The notes: generated by a model not told the origin, from the sequence alone. Positions 8,829 through 15,552 are shown, numbered from the stretch's first letter. The stretch is 16,488 bases of DNA from an uncultured Bacillota bacterium (GCA_949287785.1 CASEHR010000051.1:1-16488); one strand, 5' to 3'. A program made the numbers and translations.

Positions 8829-8834
8829 AGTCAT

Positions 8835-10028
8835 ATGGATAAGTTTAAAGATGAACTAGCTAAGATCCGATCGTGGTTGATCCTCGTTGCCTTCGGCGGT
8901 CTTGTCATTTTGATAGTCGATAATTTCTGGCCGCTTGTTGACACAGTCAAACAGCTCTTGAGTTACCTCGATGTTTTTTTCTACGGTATCATCATGGCTT
9001 TTTTAGTCAATATTCCGATGAGCTTTATCGAAGACAAGATCGATAAGTACTTGAAGAATGTTGATTTCATCAATAAGCATCATCGCGGCATATCGCTGTT
9101 TTTGGCGGTGATCATCGTCGCATTGTTTGTGACGGTCATGTTTATGATCATCATGCCGGAGACATTTGATTCGATCATCAGGATCATCACCAATCTCGGC
9201 AATATTTTTAATTCATTTATCGACAATATCGAAAATCTTCTGGCTTATCTGCATATCGACCCGGTATCATTGAATGACCTGGATCTGGAGACCTTTTTGA
9301 ACAGTTTCGGACTTGATTATGCCTCGATCATCTCGATGGTAACGAATCTGATCGTCGGTACCGGTACCGGAACGATCACCCAGCTGATCAATGTCGGGGG
9401 AACGTTTTTTGATTTGATCATCGGATTTTTTATCTGTCTTTATCTTTTGGGATCAAAGGAAGCTTTTATAAGGCAGGGGAAGAAACTTCTGTTTGCTGTA
9501 TTGCCTAAAGACATCGCAAAGAAAGCTCTTTACTATCTATCTCAGACTGATGATATCTTCAAACAGTTTGTCGGTGGTAAATTTATTGAGATGATCATCG
9601 TCGGTATACTCATGTACATCACGCTTTCCATCTTTGGTGTACCGTATGTGATGCTGGTAGCGACAATGTGCGCTTTAGCCGTCTTTATTCCGTATTTCGG
9701 GGCTTTGGCGATCACGATAATCAGTGTTTTGCTTCTGTTATCGGTCGATCCGGTCAAAGCGTTGGTCTTTTTTGTCATCTATCAGGTCATCCAGAATGTC
9801 GATGGCAATCTGATCTATCCTAAAATCATGGGTAATGCGACCGGTCTGCATGCGGTATGGATCCTCGTTTCGGTATTTTTCTTCGGCGGTATCTTTGGTC
9901 CGTTTGGAATGCTGATCGCCGTTCCGCTCACCGCATGTCTTTATATGTTCATTTCCGATGTTATCCACGAAAAGCTCAGGAAGAAGGATCTTGAGATCAC
10001 GGATAAGACGACCTATAACGATATTTAA
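8835..10028 (+). CDS. AI-2E family transporter (YhhQ/PerM-like membrane protein)
   Basis: Integral membrane protein of 397 residues with about eight membrane segments: about 13-30, 45-65 and 85-108, then a soluble segment (about 110-185), then helices from about 190, 250, 275, 310 and 345. The C-terminal half carries family motifs: IPYFG (near 285) and a VDGNLIYPKIMG stretch resembling the EGN-x-P-IMG pattern. The family was named after the E. coli AI-2 exporter TqsA, but most members export other or unknown solutes, so the substrate should not be assumed. I chose ATG 8835, seven bases after the glpK stop. A TTG at 8799 in the same frame would overlap glpK by 29 bases. Neither start has a recognisable ribosome binding site. 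A strong terminator follows the stop at once. Confidence 0.9.
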   Translation: MDKFKDELAKIRSWLILVAFGGLVILIVDNFWPLVDTVKQLLSYLDVFFYGIIMAFLVNIPMSFIEDKIDKYLKNVDFINKHHRGISLFLAVIIVALFVTVMFMIIMPETFDSIIRIITNLGNIFNSFIDNIENLLAYLHIDPVSLNDLDLETFLNSFGLDYASIISMVTNLIVGTGTGTITQLINVGGTFFDLIIGFFICLYLLGSKEAFIRQGKKLLFAVLPKDIAKKALYYLSQTDDIFKQFVGGKFIEMIIVGILMYITLSIFGVPYVMLVATMCALAVFIPYFGALAITIISVLLLLSVDPVKALVFFVIYQVIQNVDGNLIYPKIMGNATGLHAVWILVSVFFFGGIFGPFGMLIAVPLTACLYMFISDVIHEKLRKKDLEITDKTTYNDI

Positions 10029-10060
10029 AAAGCTCGCTAACGCGAACTTTTTTCTTTTTT
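10027..10060. terminator. Bidirectional rho-independent terminator between the AI-2E-family gene and rarA
   Basis: An inverted repeat pairs AAAAAGCTCGC (10027-10037) with GCGAACTTTTT (10042-10052) around the loop TAAC, with one C-A mismatch (10033/10046). On the plus strand it runs into a T-rich tract to 10060; on the minus strand the complement of the A-run gives a shorter T tract. It serves the convergent genes on both sides. The 3' arm and loop lie within rarA: its TAG stop (10037-10039) sits at the edge of the loop, so the last codons of rarA are part of the hairpin. Confidence 0.85.
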
Positions 10061-11374
10061 GAGCATCGCTTTGATCTCTTTGATCTGGTCTAAACGGTGT
10101 TTGACTTTGGTCTCTGACCCTTGATCAGAAGGGGTGTAATAATGGCGATCTTTCAATATGTCGGGCAGACAGGTCATGTCTGTCATATGGTATTTGTAGT
10201 CATGAGAGTATTCGTATCCTTTGCCATATCCCAGTTCGTCCATGAGTTTGGTCGGGGCATTGCGGATGTGGAGGGGAACCGGTTCATTGATCGTTCTTAG
10301 GGCATCCGCCTTAGCTTTGTTGTAGGCTGTTTCCAAGGCGTTTGACTTAGGAGCAAGAGCACAATAGGTCACTGCATGCGTCAGATGAACATTACATTCA
10401 GGCATGCCTAAAAAGCGGCAGGCATCGTAGGCGGCGATCGTTATCTCAAGGGCCCGGCTGTCAGCCATACCGATATCCTCAGAAGCGAATCGGACGATCC
10501 GCCTTGCGACATAGAGCGGATCTTCGCCGGCTTCAAGCATCCTTGCCAGCCAATAGATCGCAGCATCGACATCGCTGTTGCGCATACTCTTGTGGAGTGC
10601 ACTGATGATGTTGTAATGTTCTTCACCTTTTTTATCGTACAGCAAGCTACGGCGCTGCAGAACTTTTTTGATGATTTCTTCATCAACGCAGACGACGCCA
10701 TCTTTGACTCTGGCATTATAGATAACTGTCTCCAGGGTATTGAGGGCAAAGCGGGCATCACCGCCGGCAAAACTGGCGATCGCCATCTTATCATCATCAC
10801 TTATCTCGATCTTGATTCCGCCGAAGCCTTTTTCATCATTGATCGCCCGATTGATGATCTTATATATGTCATCGCTGTTTAAACTTTTCAAAACGAATAC
10901 TTTGACCCGTGAAAGCAAGGCGTTATTGATCTCAAAGCTGGGGTTTTCGGTCGTAGCACCGATCAGGATGATGCTGCCGTTTTCGACATAGGGCAGGAAA
11001 GCATCCTGCTGAGCTTTGTTGAAACGGTGGATCTCATCGACAAAGACGATCGTCTTTTGATCGTATCCGGCCCGCACTTCAGCTTCCTTCATGACCTCTT
11101 TGATTTCTTTTATTCCGCTTGTCACAGCACTGAATGTACAAAAATAACTTTTGGTGCGGTTGGCGATTATCTTGGCTAAGGTTGTCTTGCCGACACCCGG
11201 CGGACCCCAGAAGATCATTGATGATATCTGATCGTTATTGATCATGGTATATAAAAGATCACCCTCTTTGACCAGATCATCCTGACCTACGAACTCTTCC
11301 AAAGTCGTTGGTCGCATCCGGTCAGCCAGTGGACGATTGTCTTTGACCAATCTTGTAAAAACACTCTCTTCCAT
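10037..11374 (-). CDS. rarA: Replication-associated recombination protein RarA (MgsA), AAA+ ATPase
   Basis: RarA acts at stalled or collapsed replication forks and is related to clamp-loader ATPases and eukaryotic WRNIP1. From the ATG at 11374 the protein has 445 residues, near the usual 420-450. Visible motifs: the N-terminal RPLADRMRP (14-22), Walker A GPPGVGKT (57-64, K63), Walker B FVDEIHRF (111-118, D113/E114), sensor 1 ATTENP (140-145), arginine finger region LLSR (153-156), and the C-terminal MgsA/tetramerisation segment including the EDIGMAD and GYKY-type motifs. An in-frame TTG at 11389 is also possible but overlaps the likely -10 box. No ribosome binding site precedes the ATG. Transcribed divergently from panT. 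Confidence 0.95.
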   Translation of the reverse strand: MEESVFTRLVKDNRPLADRMRPTTLEEFVGQDDLVKEGDLLYTMINNDQISSMIFWGPPGVGKTTLAKIIANRTKSYFCTFSAVTSGIKEIKEVMKEAEVRAGYDQKTIVFVDEIHRFNKAQQDAFLPYVENGSIILIGATTENPSFEINNALLSRVKVFVLKSLNSDDIYKIINRAINDEKGFGGIKIEISDDDKMAIASFAGGDARFALNTLETVIYNARVKDGVVCVDEEIIKKVLQRRSLLYDKKGEEHYNIISALHKSMRNSDVDAAIYWLARMLEAGEDPLYVARRIVRFASEDIGMADSRALEITIAAYDACRFLGMPECNVHLTHAVTYCALAPKSNALETAYNKAKADALRTINEPVPLHIRNAPTKLMDELGYGKGYEYSHDYKYHMTDMTCLPDILKDRHYYTPSDQGSETKVKHRLDQIKEIKAMLKKEKSSR

Positions 11375-11380
11375 ACCACA

Positions 11381-11386
11381 ATTATA
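11381..11386 (-). promoter_or_regulatory. Candidate -10 box of the rarA promoter
   Basis: A perfect TATAAT on the minus strand lies exactly six bases before the rarA ATG (11374), placing the expected transcription start on or next to the A of the start codon. The -35 region is poor at 16-19 bp spacing; a TTGACC exists further upstream but at 22 bp, which is too far for a standard promoter. Confidence is limited for that reason. Confidence 0.4.
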
Positions 11387-11393
11387 CAATAAG

Positions 11394-11402
11394 TGCTATA
11401 AT
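11394..11402 (+). promoter_or_regulatory. Extended -10 promoter of the panT-coaBC-coaX operon
   Basis: TGCTATAAT is a perfect extended -10 element (TG at 11394-11395, TATAAT at 11397-11402), which can work without a good -35; none is evident. The expected transcription start is about 11409, leaving a leader of about 115 nt before the GTG of panT. It lies back to back with the rarA -10 box, only 10 bp away. Confidence 0.55.
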
Positions 11403-11408
11403 CATGGC

Positions 11409-11522
11409 GGTCAAAAAGGCCTGAAGTTGATGATGAATCATACATCAGATGATATCGTCGGTTTTCGATTTCGTGCCTTATGATCCTCACACATCGTATC
11501 TTTTCAACGATAGTAAGGAGGC
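11409..11522 (+). ncRNA. Candidate cis-regulatory leader RNA of the pantothenate/CoA operon
   Basis: No gene is seen in this stretch. The RNA can form a 14-pair stem between 11416-11430 and 11465-11479 (two G-U pairs, one bulged U on each strand at 11422 and 11474). A small hairpin stacks on it (11431-11435 with 11443-11447, seven-base loop). Downstream is a second hairpin (11493-11497 with 11507-11511). The 3' strand of the long stem ends in GCCUU, which could instead pair with the AAGG of the ribosome binding site (11515-11518) or with AGGC at 11519-11522. That makes a plausible on/off translation switch. It resembles no riboswitch class I can recognise by eye (no T-box, TPP, FMN or cobalamin core). 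Drawn by hand, without energy calculation. Confidence 0.35.
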
Positions 11523-11525
11523 AAT

Positions 11526-12140
11526 GTGACAAATAAGATACATGATTTTACTTATCTGACGCTTTTTATCGCCATTGAGATCGTGATATCGGTCGTTCCG
11601 TTTTTAGGTTTCATTCCCTTAGGTTTCATCAATGCGACGACCTTACATATCCCGGTTATCTTAGCTGGCATTCTCTTATCAAAGAAGGATGGAGCGATCG
11701 TCGGTTTTGTTTTTGGGATGGCTTCTTTTCTGAAGAGTACCTTTGAACCCAATCTGACTTCCTTTCTCTTTTCTCCTTTTTACTCTCTGGGAGGGATAAG
11801 CGGTAATCTGGCCAGCTTGCTCATCGCTTTTGTACCCAGGATCCTGGTGGGATATATGAGTGGTCTGATCTTCGAAAAACTCAAAAAGTGCAGGGAGAAT
11901 ACCAAGGTATTGGTTACGAGCTTTATCGCTTCATTTGTCTTCAATACAAGTATGGTAATGGGGATGGCTTTTATTTTTTTTAAAGAAAGCTATGCTATGG
12001 CGATGGGTATCAGCGGTGATCTTGTTTTTAAGGCGATCATGACGGTCATTTTTACAAATGGAATCGTCGAAGCTGTCATATCGATGATCATCGTTCTGGC
12101 CGTTTATAAAGCGGCAAAAAAGATAATGAAAGGAGTTTGA
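11526..12140 (+). CDS. panT: ECF transporter S component, probable pantothenate transporter PanT
   Basis: Substrate-binding membrane subunit of an energy-coupling-factor vitamin transporter; it needs EcfT and two EcfA ATPases, which are not in the window. The 204 residues form about six membrane segments. The stretch from ATTLHIPVILAGILLSKK (38-55) through FVFGMAS and SFLFSPF is typical of the PanT-like group of S components. Assignment to pantothenate also rests on context: coaBC follows after one base and coaX after that, so the operon would import pantothenate and convert it towards coenzyme A. The GTG start (11526) has AAGGAGG at 11515-11521; no in-frame ATG fits better. Another vitamin substrate cannot be excluded from sequence alone. 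Confidence 0.8.
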   Translation: MTNKIHDFTYLTLFIAIEIVISVVPFLGFIPLGFINATTLHIPVILAGILLSKKDGAIVGFVFGMASFLKSTFEPNLTSFLFSPFYSLGGISGNLASLLIAFVPRILVGYMSGLIFEKLKKCRENTKVLVTSFIASFVFNTSMVMGMAFIFFKESYAMAMGISGDLVFKAIMTVIFTNGIVEAVISMIIVLAVYKAAKKIMKGV

Positions 12141-12141
12141 A

Positions 12142-13311
12142 ATGCAAACGATCTTAGTAGGAGTCAGCGGTGGTATAGCCGCTTATAAAACGGTCCAGCT
12201 TGTCAGTGACTTGTTGAAGAAAGGGTATGATGTCGAGGTTATCATGACTGAGAATGCCACTGAATTCATCACCCCGCTCACTTTTTCATCTTTGACTAAA
12301 CACAATACTTATGTCGACACTTTCGATAAACATGTCCACTATAGTGTTGAACATATATCACTGGCGAAGAAAGCCGATCTTTTCATTATTGCTCCGGCAA
12401 CAGCCAATGCGATCGCTAAGGTTGCAAATGGTATAGCCGATGATATACTGACGACAACTTTTCTGGCTTGTACTTGTCCTAAGATAATCTGTCCGGCAAT
12501 GAATACGGCGATGTATGAGAATCCTGTCACCATGGATAATATCGCCAAATGTAAGAGTTATGGGATGAAGGTCGTTGAACCGATGAGTGGTCTTTTGGCA
12601 TGCGGAGATGTCGGTAAGGGGAAACTTGCCGATATCGATACGATGATCGAAGCGATAGAGATATATTCTTATAAAAATAAGCCCCTGGAGGGTAAGAACG
12701 TTCTGATCAGTGCCGGAGCGACCAAAGAGGCGATCGATCCTGTCCGTTATATCACCAATCATTCAAGCGGCAAGATGGGATACAGTATCGCTAAAGCGGC
12801 TCGCAATATGGGTGCTGATGTCACGCTTGTATCAGGCAGCGATCTTAAGGAGCCTTATGGTGTCAAAGTGGTGAAGATCCAAAGTGCCAGGGATATGAAA
12901 GAAGCGATCGACGTACATAAGAAGGCTGCCGATTATATAATCATGGCAGCTGCTGTTGCGGATTATCGACCGGCTGAAATAAGTGATCATAAGATCAAGA
13001 AAGCGGGAGATATGACACTGGCCCTTGAAAGAACGGATGACATCTTAAAGGGGCTTGGCGAAGATAAGACCTATAAGCTATGTGGTTTTGCGATGGAGAC
13101 TGATGATCTGATTGAAAATGCCCAAAGGAAATTCAGTGAGAAGAATCTTGATATGATCGTCGCAAATGATCTCAATACTTACGGAGCCGGGTTTCAGACC
13201 GACACAAACGTCGTGACGATCATCACCAAGGATAACATTGAGAAATTGAGCATTATGTCAAAGGATGACCTTGCTTATGAGATCTTGGATCGTTTGATGG
13301 AGGTAAAATGA
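12142..13311 (+). CDS. coaBC: Bifunctional phosphopantothenoylcysteine decarboxylase / phosphopantothenate-cysteine ligase
   Basis: CoaBC performs two steps of coenzyme A synthesis: the C-terminal CoaB ligates 4'-phosphopantothenate to cysteine with a nucleotide triphosphate (CTP in bacteria), and the N-terminal flavoprotein CoaC decarboxylates the product to 4'-phosphopantetheine. The 389 residues match the fused family. CoaC (about 1-175): SGGIAAYK (9-16), catalytic H71 in VEHISLAKKAD, PAMNTAMYENP (118-128), and C154 in the ACGDVGKGKL lid. CoaB (about 183-389): SAGATKEAIDPVRYI (190-204), HSSGKMG, AAAVADYRP, and the KIKK segment. ATG 12142 is one base after the panT stop with AAAGGAG at 12129-12135. 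The stop overlaps the coaX ATG. Confidence 0.97.
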   Translation: MQTILVGVSGGIAAYKTVQLVSDLLKKGYDVEVIMTENATEFITPLTFSSLTKHNTYVDTFDKHVHYSVEHISLAKKADLFIIAPATANAIAKVANGIADDILTTTFLACTCPKIICPAMNTAMYENPVTMDNIAKCKSYGMKVVEPMSGLLACGDVGKGKLADIDTMIEAIEIYSYKNKPLEGKNVLISAGATKEAIDPVRYITNHSSGKMGYSIAKAARNMGADVTLVSGSDLKEPYGVKVVKIQSARDMKEAIDVHKKAADYIIMAAAVADYRPAEISDHKIKKAGDMTLALERTDDILKGLGEDKTYKLCGFAMETDDLIENAQRKFSEKNLDMIVANDLNTYGAGFQTDTNVVTIITKDNIEKLSIMSKDDLAYEILDRLMEVK

Positions 13312-14078
13312 TGATGTTGCTGGTGGTGGATATCGGGAATACGAATATTACCTTTGGTTTATATGATGATGAAAAGCTCATCAGTTCTTATCGTTTGACG
13401 ACCTGGTTCAAGCGTACATCTGACGAGTACGGATTTATGATCACGCATTTTTTGCAAGCGGCAGGGGTCAATGAAGATGATATCAATGATGTCATAATCG
13501 CCTCAGTCGTCCCGAAGATCATGCATTCATTTACTAACAGCATCAGACGCTATCTAAAAAAAGATCCGCTGATCGTCGGCCCGGGAATAAAGACAGGGAT
13601 CAAGATCAAGTATGATAATCCGAAAGAAGTCGGGGCTGATCGTATCGTCGATGCCGTCGGTGCTCATTATAAATATGGCGGTGATATCCTGGTCATCGAC
13701 TTCGGAACAGCTACGACTTTTGAATACATCGACAAGGATGCGGTATATCACGGTGGGTGTATTATGCCCGGTGTAGAGATATCTGCTCATTCTTTGAGTG
13801 ATAAGACCGCCAAATTGCCGGAAATCGAGATCAGACCGACCGATAAGATCCTTGCCAGCAACACGATCCTGGCTATGCAGACCGGAATCTTCTGGGGTTA
13901 TATCGGCAGTGTCGAATACATCATCAGAAAATTCAAAGATGAGGTCGGCGAATTGAAAGTTGTCGCTACCGGTGGTCTTGGCCGACAGATAAGCGAACAC
14001 ACCGATCTTATCGATATCTATGATCCCAATCTGACCTTTACCGGTCTTATGATGATCTATAAACGCAACAGAATGTAA
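13308..14078 (+). CDS. coaX: Type III pantothenate kinase
   Basis: CoaX catalyses the first step of coenzyme A synthesis, ATP-dependent phosphorylation of pantothenate. The type III enzyme needs a monovalent cation and is not feedback-inhibited by coenzyme A. The 256 residues match the family. Visible motifs: DIGNTN phosphate loop (8-13), GADR (109-112, catalytic D111), DFGTATTF (131-138), GGCIMPGV (149-156) followed by the SLSDKTAKLP segment, and ATGGLG (220-225). Three ATGs in a row (13308, 13311, 13314) are possible starts. GGAGGT at 13299-13304 leaves only three bases before the first, so 13311 or 13314 may be the one used, removing one or two residues. With panT and coaBC it forms a pantothenate salvage unit. 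Confidence 0.97.
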   Translation: MMMLLVVDIGNTNITFGLYDDEKLISSYRLTTWFKRTSDEYGFMITHFLQAAGVNEDDINDVIIASVVPKIMHSFTNSIRRYLKKDPLIVGPGIKTGIKIKYDNPKEVGADRIVDAVGAHYKYGGDILVIDFGTATTFEYIDKDAVYHGGCIMPGVEISAHSLSDKTAKLPEIEIRPTDKILASNTILAMQTGIFWGYIGSVEYIIRKFKDEVGELKVVATGGLGRQISEHTDLIDIYDPNLTFTGLMMIYKRNRM

Positions 14079-14086
14079 TATAGAGG

Positions 14087-14129
14087 TTAACTTTACACTT
14101 ATTTAACGAATTTTACGCACATCTAACTT
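14087..14129 (+). repeat. Helically phased TTAAC/TTTAC direct repeats, candidate operator
   Basis: Five short related units share one orientation: TTAAC (14087), TTTAC (14092), TTAAC (14103), TTTAC (14112) and CTAAC (14123). The last four start 11, 9 and 11 bases apart, so they fall on about the same face of the helix. The array ends about nine bases before the -10 box at 14138, where a -35 would be expected. This spacing resembles tandem sites of OmpR/PhoB-family response regulators; B. subtilis PhoP uses TT(A/T/C)ACA repeats with a similar period. The regulator is not identified. Confidence 0.4.
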
Positions 14130-14137
14130 TTAATGAG

Positions 14138-14143
14138 TATAAT
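14138..14143 (+). promoter_or_regulatory. -10 box of the glycosyltransferase promoter
   Basis: A perfect TATAAT. No good -35 lies at 16-18 bp; the direct repeats occupy that region instead, which suggests an activator-dependent promoter. The transcript would begin near 14150, at the left edge of a palindrome, leaving about 44 nt of leader with AAAGGA (14179-14184) nine bases before the ATG. Confidence 0.55.
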
Positions 14144-14151
14144 AATTCAAG

Positions 14152-14175
14152 TCACAGAATGTGTTCATTTTGTGA
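14152..14175 (+). repeat. 24-bp inverted repeat / 5'-end stem-loop in the glycosyltransferase leader
   Basis: TCACAGAATG (14152-14161) pairs with CATTTTGTGA (14166-14175) around the loop TGTT: ten pairs with one G-T. No T tract follows, so it is not a terminator. It sits at the very start of the predicted transcript and ends just before the ribosome binding site. It could be an mRNA-stabilising 5' hairpin or, as DNA, a repressor operator; the half-sites are in the opposite order to CRP (TGTGA...TCACA) and Rex sites. Confidence 0.5.
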
Positions 14176-14193
14176 AAGAAAGGATATTAACGA

Positions 14194-15501
14194 ATGGGAA
14201 TGTTAGAGATCAGAGACGCGCTAACGATGATCAACTTCGTCTTTGTAGCATTTATGACCATCTTCTTCGCTTACCAATCGTTGTTTATACTAATTGGTTT
14301 TATCGCCAAGCGGACGAAAAAAGAAGATAAAGAAACGGAAGTTGAATTCAGACGTTATGCTGCGATCATCAGTGCACGTAACGAAGAAGGGGTTATTGCC
14401 CAGCTCATTGCCTCTTTGAAGGCGCAGGATTATCCAAGTGATCTTTTTGATGTTTATGTCGTTGCTGATAACTGCACCGATAGCACAGCGAAAGTCGCTA
14501 AAGAAGCCGGTGCTTATGTCATCATCAGAAACGATCAGGTAAAAAAAGGCAAGGGCTATGCCTTGGATCATGCTTTCAGGACGATCAGAAAATATGTAGG
14601 TTCAACCTATTATGAAGGATATTTCATCTTTGATGCTGACAATATCGTTGACAAGGATTTTGTCAAAGAGATGAACAGAACACATATTATCAAAGGTTAT
14701 GAAGCGATGACTTCATATCGTAATTCTAAAAACTACGATGCCAACTGGATCAGTGCTGCCAATTCACTTTACTTTATGAAAGAAGCGCGCTTTTTGAACT
14801 ATCCACGTAGTTTGATGAATACCAACTGCGCGATATCAGGAACAGGCTTTTTCGTTTCGCAAAAGGTCATCAGCAGAAACAACGGCTGGCCGTATCACCT
14901 TTTGACTGAAGATATCGAGTTTTCAGTCAAATGTGCGATAGATGATATCAAGATCGGCTATTGCGATAAAGCCATCGTATATGATGAACAACCGACGACG
15001 ATGAAACAGTCGTGGGATCAAAGGATGCGTTGGTCAAAAGGTTTCTACCAGATCAATGCACGGTACACATCGTCATTGATCAAAGGCATTTTCGGCAGAC
15101 ACAGTTTCGCCTGCTACGATCTTTTAGCCTCAACGGCACCGATGACGATCTTTCAGCTGATCATGATCATCATCAATCTCTTTGTCTATATTTACTGCAG
15201 CACCAAGTATGATACTTATTTTGTCACTCAGACGATGCTGCTTTGTGAGACCTTCGTCATCAGTTATTTCGTCAATATGTTCTTGTTGAATCTGTTTGTA
15301 GGAACAGTTACTTTGATCAGCGAATGGAACAATATCCACACATCTGCTTTCAACAAGATCAAATATCTGCCCGGCTTCGTCATCTTTGTTCTGAGTTATG
15401 TTCCGATCGGAGTTGTAGCTCTGTTCAAAAAGGTCGAATGGAAACAGATCAAGCACTTTGCGGCCGATGATACATTGGCTTTTCAAGGGCGAAAAGGGTA
15501 G
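14194..15501 (+). CDS. Membrane-bound processive-type family 2 glycosyltransferase
   Basis: Likely polymerises or extends a surface polysaccharide or glycolipid from a nucleotide sugar on the inner face of the membrane. The 435 residues comprise one N-terminal helix (about 12-38), a GT-A domain (about 52-290) and about four C-terminal helices (about 305-410). Visible motifs: SARNEE (60-65), D92 in VADNCTDST, DAD (147-149, metal and nucleotide binding), TED (238-240, catalytic base) and QRMRW (276-280), the QxxRW signature of processive synthases such as hyaluronan, NodC, PgaC and cellulose synthases. The product cannot be told from sequence. The gene stands alone with its own promoter and terminator. 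ATG 14194 is supported by AAAGGA at 14179-14184. Confidence 0.92.
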   Translation: MGMLEIRDALTMINFVFVAFMTIFFAYQSLFILIGFIAKRTKKEDKETEVEFRRYAAIISARNEEGVIAQLIASLKAQDYPSDLFDVYVVADNCTDSTAKVAKEAGAYVIIRNDQVKKGKGYALDHAFRTIRKYVGSTYYEGYFIFDADNIVDKDFVKEMNRTHIIKGYEAMTSYRNSKNYDANWISAANSLYFMKEARFLNYPRSLMNTNCAISGTGFFVSQKVISRNNGWPYHLLTEDIEFSVKCAIDDIKIGYCDKAIVYDEQPTTMKQSWDQRMRWSKGFYQINARYTSSLIKGIFGRHSFACYDLLASTAPMTIFQLIMIIINLFVYIYCSTKYDTYFVTQTMLLCETFVISYFVNMFLLNLFVGTVTLISEWNNIHTSAFNKIKYLPGFVIFVLSYVPIGVVALFKKVEWKQIKHFAADDTLAFQGRKG

Positions 15502-15519
15502 TTTAATCCTTATGTTCAT

Positions 15520-15552
15520 AAAAAATGGATGAATTGATTCATCCATTTTTTT
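15520..15552. terminator. Bidirectional rho-independent terminator between the glycosyltransferase and the ABC operon
   Basis: Perfect inverted repeat: AAAAA plus ATGGATGAA (15520-15533, with the shared A) pairs with TTCATCCATTTTTT (15538-15551) around the loop TTGA, 14 pairs without a mismatch. It has a T tract on both strands. It lies 19 bases after the glycosyltransferase stop and ends 27 bases before the stop of the convergent ABC ATPase, so it can end both transcripts. Confidence 0.92.

Noticed and set aside
8799..8834. TTG start that would extend the AI-2E-family protein by 12 residues
   Set aside because: It overlaps glpK by 29 bases, has no ribosome binding site, and the added residues are polar and unlike the family N-terminus; the ATG at 8835 fits better.
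11375..11389. TTG start that would extend RarA by five residues
   Set aside because: The extra codons coincide with the TATAAT -10 box and the family start (ME-S/P-L-type) is matched by the ATG at 11374.
11430..11483. 17-codon open frame in the panT leader, possible leader peptide
   Set aside because: No ribosome binding site precedes it and its codons show no run of one amino acid that would suggest attenuation; it also lies within the long stem.
11409..11525. T-box, TPP, FMN or cobalamin riboswitch in the panT leader
   Set aside because: None of the conserved core sequences of these classes is present; only a possible new or unlisted class remains.
14152..14175. Rex or CRP site in the glycosyltransferase leader
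   Set aside because: The half-sites are in the reverse order (TCACA...TGTGA instead of TGTGA...TCACA).
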